From SIG459 sp045638085 (GTDB taxonomy: Bacteria; Bacillota; Clostridia; Oscillospirales; Oscillospiraceae): 9,520 bases of DNA. The stretch covers positions 1-9,520 of the forward strand of contig JAZUAQ010000139.1 of the NCBI GenBank assembly GCA_045638085.1, written 5' to 3'. The notes below the pieces were generated by a model. That model did not search any database and was not told the origin of the DNA. It was given only the letters and a program-made list of their open reading frames with translations. The position numbers were made by a program, and so were the translations under genes. This document shows, piece by piece, positions 6,285 through 9,520 of the stretch (the first letter of the stretch is position 1; the number at the start of each line of letters is the position of its first letter).

Positions 6285-6823
6285 TCATTTGGACCCTTCA
6301 TTTCTCTTGTTATGTAAACTAAATACTCCTTGCCCTCTATTACTCTCGCTTGACCCGGAAAATCCTTTGGCACTCGCTCATCCTCAGGAGGCAGCGCCAC
6401 CATCTCCAGATCTCCGTCCCTGCTTACCAAAGCTCCGTCCGTTGTTGCATACCACAGCGTAGGCTTTTCCTCTTCAGCCTTTTCTGCCCCGTCCGTGCTT
6501 TCCGCGGATTCGGGTTTGAGTTCTTCCTCCCTCTTTTCAGGTTCTTTATTCAAAAGTGCTTCTCCCGCGAGGGTACACCCCTCTATTTTAGCGGGAAAGA
6601 GTTTCATCGAAGCGGGGCTGAATCTTTTATCAAGAATAAGCTTCTCTCCCTTGGGAAGGGGCACTCCCAGATAGCCCTCCATCCCCTCTCCGTAAACGCA
6701 AAGGCGGATTACCTCTGCCCCAAGAGGACATCTGGCAAGAAAGCGTGTGTAAGCCCCCTCCCTTGTCACGCATAACTCACCGCAGTTTTCTCCGCGAATT
6801 ATAATTGGATAAGTTCCTTCCAT
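6281..6823 (-). CDS. Two-part protein of unknown function
   Basis: A 180-residue soluble protein with no signal peptide or membrane segment. Residues 1-80 look like a compact beta-rich domain (alternating short strands with Gly turns; YPIIIRGENCGELCVTREG at the start, LGVPLPKGEKLIL at 52-64). Residues about 93-120 are a low-complexity, acidic Glu/Lys/Ser linker. Residues 121-172 form a second small domain beginning TLWYATTDGALVSRDGDLE. I recall similar uncharacterised proteins in gut Clostridia but cannot name a domain. The ATG at 6823 is seven bases after AGGAGG (6831-6836); a GTG one codon upstream is less likely. It is separated from the preceding gene by a terminator and from pdp by only a promoter, so some read-through into pdp is expected. 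A TATAAT lies in the terminator loop at 6861-6866 but without a good -35. Confidence 0.75.
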   Translation of the reverse strand: MEGTYPIIIRGENCGELCVTREGAYTRFLARCPLGAEVIRLCVYGEGMEGYLGVPLPKGEKLILDKRFSPASMKLFPAKIEGCTLAGEALLNKEPEKREEELKPESAESTDGAEKAEEEKPTLWYATTDGALVSRDGDLEMVALPPEDERVPKDFPGQARVIEGKEYLVYITREMKGPND

Positions 6824-6840
6824 CACAAAACCTCCTATGA

Positions 6841-6880
6841 AAACAAAAATACCCTGCCCGATTATATGAGCAGGGTATTT
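6841..6880 (-). terminator. Terminator after the mazF-distal gene
   Basis: Bases 6847-6857 and 6870-6880 are perfect 11-bp inverted repeats (core ACCCTGC) around a 12-base loop; read on the minus strand the hairpin is followed by TTGTTTT. It begins 14 bases after the stop codon of the secreted-protein gene and should close the GerS-like / alr / mazF transcript. Confidence 0.82.
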
Positions 6881-6894
6881 CGATTATGCATATT

Positions 6895-7368
6895 TCAGCC
6901 GATTGTATAATCGCCTTTAATGAGGACTTTGGTATTGTTGCTTGTGGCCTTGAAGCCGTTGCCATCAATGGTTACAAGATAGAGATTATTGACCTCCAAC
7001 TTATAGTCCTTGAAAATAGATTCGGCGGTGGTGGTGTTTACCATTGCGGGAGCGCTCTCCTCATAAGCCTCCGCGGAGCCTATACGAAGCATTATCTCAC
7101 AGCCTACGCCACATTTAACCGTCTGTCCCTTGGAAAGAGTGATAACGGTGAATTCTCCGCTTCCGTCCTTCTCTATATCCGCAACTGCGGCATCAAGCTC
7201 CTGGCGAAAGCTCTCCTGAAGCTGGGGCAAGAGGATTTTGTCGAGATAGCTTTTGGTTATAAGGGGGTCATCCTCGCCGCCATAGCTTGTTGCGGCAAAA
7301 ACGCTGAAGCCTAAGGCAAGGGCAAGCACCGCGCAAAGAGCAATTATAAGAATTCTTTTTTTCTTCAT
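6895..7368 (-). CDS. Secreted or membrane-anchored protein, unknown function
   Basis: A 157-residue protein. MKKKRILIIALCAVLALALG followed by FSVFAA is a classical signal sequence (positive n-region, 17-residue hydrophobic core, AxA-like site near residue 25), though it could stay as an anchor. After it comes GGEDDPLITKSYLDKILLPQL, a helix, and a beta-rich region from about 70 to the end (FTVITLSKGQTVKCGVGCEIMLRIGSA... LIKGDYTIG). Two cysteines, Cys86 and Cys90, might pair outside the cell. I know similar unnamed proteins from Clostridia but no function. The open frame extends upstream to 7446 inside mazF, but the ATG at 7368 has GGAGGT four bases before it and the signal peptide directly after. 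It is last in the alr-mazF transcript. Its SD-to-AUG spacer contains UACAU and a palindrome abuts the SD. Confidence 0.8.
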   Translation of the reverse strand: MKKKRILIIALCAVLALALGFSVFAATSYGGEDDPLITKSYLDKILLPQLQESFRQELDAAVADIEKDGSGEFTVITLSKGQTVKCGVGCEIMLRIGSAEAYEESAPAMVNTTTAESIFKDYKLEVNNLYLVTIDGNGFKATSNNTKVLIKGDYTIG

Positions 7369-7379
7369 ATGTACCTCCA

Positions 7380-7403
7380 CCGCCTCGGAAATTTCCGAAG
7401 CGG
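7380..7403. repeat. 24-bp palindrome abutting the ribosome binding site of the secreted-protein gene
   Basis: CCGCCTCGGAAA / TTTCCGAAGCGG form a near-perfect 24-bp inverted repeat (one G-T position) with TCGGAAATTTCCGA as a perfect core. It lies one base upstream of the GGAGGT (7373-7378, minus) and after the mazF stop. No U-run follows in the minus direction, so it is not an intrinsic terminator; an mRNA hairpin setting processing or translation, or a DNA operator, fits better. Confidence 0.6.
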
Positions 7404-7417
7404 AATCTGTGGTTTTT

Positions 7418-7762
7418 TCAAAGACCAAAGCTGACGGCAATTGCATTATCCACCTTGGTCATAGTGTCATTATCAAGTTTTCCCATGCGTTCACGAAGGC
7501 GGGATTTGTCAATAGTGCGTATCTGCTCCAAAAGAATAACGCTGTCGCGGGAAAGCCCGTAGCTTTGGGCAGAAAGTTCGATATGGGTGGGCAGTTTCGC
7601 CTTGCCCATCTGGCTTGTTATAGCGGCGGCTATCACCGTTGGCGAGTGCCTGTTTCCTGTATCGTTCTGCACTATCAGCACCGGCCTCATCCCTCCCTGC
7701 TCGCTGCCGACAACAGGGCTGAGATCCGCATAGTATATATCTCCTCGTTTGACCATGCTCAT
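7418..7762 (-). CDS. mazF: MazF/EndoA-type mRNA interferase
   Basis: A 114-residue toxin of the PemK/MazF family: a ribosome-independent, sequence-specific RNase that acts on mRNA. Sequence is very close to the EndoA (NdoA) of Bacillus: VKRGDIYYADLSPVVGSEQ near the N-terminus, GGMRPVL with catalytic Arg26, and AAITS with catalytic Thr49, then LLEQIRTID (77-85). Enzymes of this clade in Bacillus, Staphylococcus and C. difficile cut at UACAU; the same specificity is inferred, not shown. The frame is open to a TTG at 7795, but GGAG lies nine bases before the ATG at 7762, giving MSMVKRGD; the ATG at 7756 gives the canonical MVKRGD. It lies 92 bases after alr. Unlike the usual layout, no mazE/ndoAI antitoxin gene precedes it. 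Catalytic residues are intact, so it is not obviously inactive. Confidence 0.93.
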   Translation of the reverse strand: MSMVKRGDIYYADLSPVVGSEQGGMRPVLIVQNDTGNRHSPTVIAAAITSQMGKAKLPTHIELSAQSYGLSRDSVILLEQIRTIDKSRLRERMGKLDNDTMTKVDNAIAVSFGL

Positions 7763-7766
7763 GTGT

Positions 7767-7823
7767 TCACACTCCGATGAAGGATAGTCGCCCAATACAT
7801 ATTATGTAGGGACGTGCTATCAT
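7767..7823 (-). other. 18-codon micro-ORF in the alr-mazF gap
   Basis: An ATG at 7823 preceded by GAGGGAGA opens an 18-codon frame (MIARPYIICIGRLSFIGV) that ends in TGA four bases before the mazF ATG. It sits where mazE is normally found. It has no resemblance to the Bacillus antitoxin, the SD spacing is short, and it may be chance; a leader peptide coupling translation into mazF is the alternative. Confidence 0.25.
7791..7811. repeat. 21-bp inverted repeat upstream of mazF, containing UACAU
   Basis: CCC-AA-TACATA-T-TATGTA-GGG: six-base arms flanked by a further CCC/GGG, with two unpaired bases on one side. It lies 29-49 bases upstream of the mazF ATG. TACAT is present on both strands, so the alr-mazF mRNA carries one UACAU (7804-7808) here. 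It may be a regulator binding site, an RNA hairpin, or coincidence of an AT-rich stretch. Confidence 0.5.
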
Positions 7824-7854
7824 TCTCCCTCAAACGCGGAAAAAATATACATGC

Positions 7855-8973
7855 TCAGTTTTCGTAGACGCGTGGAACTCTGGGGGCTACATCGCATGTG
7901 ACTTCATAGTTTATGCTGCCCTGCTTTTCGGCAAGCTCGTCTGCGGAAATATACTCATTTCCGTCGGAGCCGATAATAGTGACAACATCGTTGACTCTGC
8001 ATTCATCAAGATGAGTTATGTCAACCATACACATATCCATACAAATGCGTCCGATTTGCTTGCAGCGGCTTCCGCGGATAAGCACATCAAGCTTTCCGCT
8101 GAGGCAGCGGTTGAGTCCGTCTGCATAGCCGACGGGGACAACAGCAATTTTCATGGTCTTATCCGCAACAAAATTGCGTCCGTAGCTTACGCTGTCGCCG
8201 GGATAAAGAGTCTTCACCGCGTACACACGGCTTTTAAGGCTCATGGCGGGTCGAAGCTCAATGCCACCCGTCTCTGCAGCGGGGTACATTCCGTAACTCA
8301 TAATACCGGGACGAACCATGTCCAGAGCATACTCTCTGAAATTGATAACTGCGCCGGAGTTTGCGCAATGCTTTGTTTCAAAGCGCTTTCCCCAAGCTTC
8401 CTCAATTTTCTGAATAGTTGACATAAATCTATTAAACTGAGTTATGGTAAAGTCATTATCAGGTTCATCAGAAACAGCGAAGTGGGTAAACACACCTGAG
8501 AATTCCAGATTAGACTGGGAAAGGGCTTCGAGCATATTGGGGATATTCTCTTCCCTGCAGGCAAAACCCGTTCTGTTCATACCGCTGTCCAGCTTAAGGT
8601 GGCAGCGGAGGGGCTTTACTAGATTGCGGGAAAGGGCCTTTGCGTATTCAAGGGAGGATACGGTCTGGGTTATATCAAGACCGCTGAGCTGCTCTGCAAA
8701 CTCAGGAGGAGTAAGACCCAAAATGAGTATAGGAGCTTCTATTCCCGCTTCCCTGAGCATAGCTGCCTCCGCAATGCAGGCAACGGCAAGGCAGTCGCCC
8801 CCCGCTTCCACTATCGCCTTCGCAGCTGCTACGGCTCCATGACCGTAGGCATCGGCCTTTACAACGCCGAGAAAACGGGTTCCCTCAGGGAGTGTCTTCC
8901 GAATTTCATGGACATTATGCTTTATATTTTCAAGACTTATTTCCGCCCAAGTGCGGCTTTTTTCCAAGGTCAT
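7855..8973 (-). CDS. alr: Alanine racemase
   Basis: A 372-residue, PLP-dependent cytoplasmic enzyme interconverting L- and D-alanine, supplying D-Ala for peptidoglycan; in spore-formers it can also remove L-Ala as a germinant. PLP-binding Lys39 is in VVKADAYGHG (37-46). The second catalytic base Tyr264 is in SVSYGRN, Arg134 in LDSGMNRTG (128-136), and the carboxylate-loop Cys311-Met312 and the C-terminal DVAPRVPRVY are all present, so both the TIM-barrel and the beta domain are complete and active-site residues intact. AAGGA overlaps the last codons of the upstream lipoprotein gene and the ATG comes seven bases after its TGA, indicating a coupled operon. The neighbourhood GerS-like / alr / mazF suggests this may be the copy tied to sporulation or germination rather than the only housekeeping racemase. 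Confidence 0.97.
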   Translation of the reverse strand: MTLEKSRTWAEISLENIKHNVHEIRKTLPEGTRFLGVVKADAYGHGAVAAAKAIVEAGGDCLAVACIAEAAMLREAGIEAPILILGLTPPEFAEQLSGLDITQTVSSLEYAKALSRNLVKPLRCHLKLDSGMNRTGFACREENIPNMLEALSQSNLEFSGVFTHFAVSDEPDNDFTITQFNRFMSTIQKIEEAWGKRFETKHCANSGAVINFREYALDMVRPGIMSYGMYPAAETGGIELRPAMSLKSRVYAVKTLYPGDSVSYGRNFVADKTMKIAVVPVGYADGLNRCLSGKLDVLIRGSRCKQIGRICMDMCMVDITHLDECRVNDVVTIIGSDGNEYISADELAEKQGSINYEVTCDVAPRVPRVYEN

Positions 8974-8980
8974 ATCTATA

Positions 8981-9520
8981 TCATTCCTTAGTAAAACTTA
9001 CAACATCACATTTTACCACAGATCGTCCATCGGATACAAGCTCTGCGTGAATTAAACTGAAGTTTTCTTTCAAAAACCATAACTGCGCATATTGGTTTTC
9101 CGAAATATAAAGCTCAGCAACAAGTAATTCCCGCTCCTGGGCCTTCTCCGTCCATATCTGCGTCAGGGGTGATTGGGTGAGGGCTTGCATTATCTTTGCT
9201 GCGGCAGACACCGGAGAGACCTCCCCTATTGAAGCATCCTCAACAGCAAGGATTATACCCTCATACTCTATCTGCGCAGCGTCTTTTTTCAGCCTCGCCT
9301 TTATTCCGGCTATGCTTTCAGGTTTTCGTACTAAAAGTACTATATCCTCACCCTCGCGGGCGCATTGCAAAGTGCATTCAAAGCTTCTGTCACCATACTC
9401 TGCGACAATGTCCGCTGTGAAGGAAAGTTCCTTTGCCTGAGTCCATTTTATCCGCTCTTCCTCGAAGCTCTTCTCAAGTCTGTCGCTTTCACCACAGCCG
9501 CTGAAAATAAGAGCCATTAT
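8981..9520 (-). CDS. Lipoprotein, probably GerS-like germination factor (5' end outside window)
   Basis: At least 179 residues; the 3' end is complete and the 5' end runs off the window. The first visible part, ALIFSGCGES, is the end of a type-II signal peptide: Cys at the lipobox (FSGC) would be lipidated and anchor the protein on the outer face of the membrane. Only six residues before the Cys follow the first visible ATG (9515-9517), too few for a signal peptide, so the true start lies beyond 9520. The mature part alternates beta strands with a LolA-like flavour (FTADIVAEYG, CTLQCAREGEDIVLLVRKPE, IEYEGIILAVED, ISPV-type turn, then a helix). In C. difficile the lipoprotein GerS, needed for cortex hydrolysis in germination, is encoded directly upstream of alr2; position and architecture match. 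Assignment as GerS rests on context more than on residues. Confidence 0.8.
   Translation of the reverse strand: MMALIFSGCGESDRLEKSFEEERIKWTQAKELSFTADIVAEYGDRSFECTLQCAREGEDIVLLVRKPESIAGIKARLKKDAAQIEYEGIILAVEDASIGEVSPVSAAAKIMQALTQSPLTQIWTEKAQERELLVAELYISENQYAQLWFLKENFSLIHAELVSDGRSVVKCDVVSFTKE

Noticed and set aside
7369..7446. 26-codon N-terminal extension of the secreted-protein frame into mazF
   Set aside because: It would bury the signal sequence internally; the ATG at 7368 has a good SD and the signal peptide begins there.
1..9520. Mobile elements, CRISPR, phage or biosynthetic cluster
   Set aside because: No transposase, integrase, direct-repeat array, tRNA, attachment-like duplication or modular synthase is visible; gene content and codon use appear uniform across the window.

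Overview
The window looks like chromosomal DNA of an anaerobic, endospore-forming member of the Clostridia (Bacillota). The evidence is the spore-specific spoVAD-spoVAE pair, a flavodoxin/ferredoxin fusion typical of gut clostridia, MazF and alanine racemase of the Bacillota type, strong AGGAGG-like ribosome binding sites and consensus sigma-A promoters. Several small uncharacterised proteins resemble ones I associate with Oscillospiraceae/Ruminococcaceae-like lineages, but that family placement is inference. I see no rRNA, tRNA, CRISPR array, insertion sequence, phage gene or other mobile element.

Layout. Bases 1-104 hold the end of an upstream unit with a strong hairpin terminator. A consensus promoter then drives a monocistronic sodium/amino-acid symporter of the NSS family (186-1586, +), closed by a perfect-stem terminator. 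That terminator is shared with a convergent two-gene minus-strand operon: a short peptide-deformylase-like protein (2402-2812) followed by a flavodoxin plus two-[4Fe-4S] protein (1631-2389). Divergent from that operon lies spoVAD-spoVAE (2921-4309, +), without the usual neighbour spoVAC. A bidirectional terminator follows, into which a previously unlisted 45-codon membrane-protein gene runs from the other side (4345-4482, -). A small glycine-rich duplicated membrane protein (4614-4844, +) ends at another bidirectional hairpin.

From 4912 to the right edge everything reads on the minus strand, in transcription order right to left: a GerS-like lipoprotein (5' end cut by the window edge), alanine racemase, MazF, a secreted or membrane-anchored protein of unknown function, a terminator, a second unknown protein, and pyrimidine-nucleoside phosphorylase behind its own perfect sigma-A promoter.

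How the genes fit together. Two spore functions are here: uptake/release of dipicolinic acid (SpoVAD, SpoVAE) and a probable germination lipoprotein next to alanine racemase, an arrangement I recall from the gerS-alr2-mazE-mazF region of Clostridioides difficile. The striking difference is that no mazE antitoxin lies between alr and mazF. In its place are an 18-codon micro-ORF and an inverted repeat carrying UACAU, the RNA site cut by known MazF enzymes of Bacillota. A second UACAU sits exactly between the ribosome binding site and the start codon of the gene just downstream of mazF. I consider this the most interesting part of the window. It is a hypothesis built from short motifs, not a demonstrated system.
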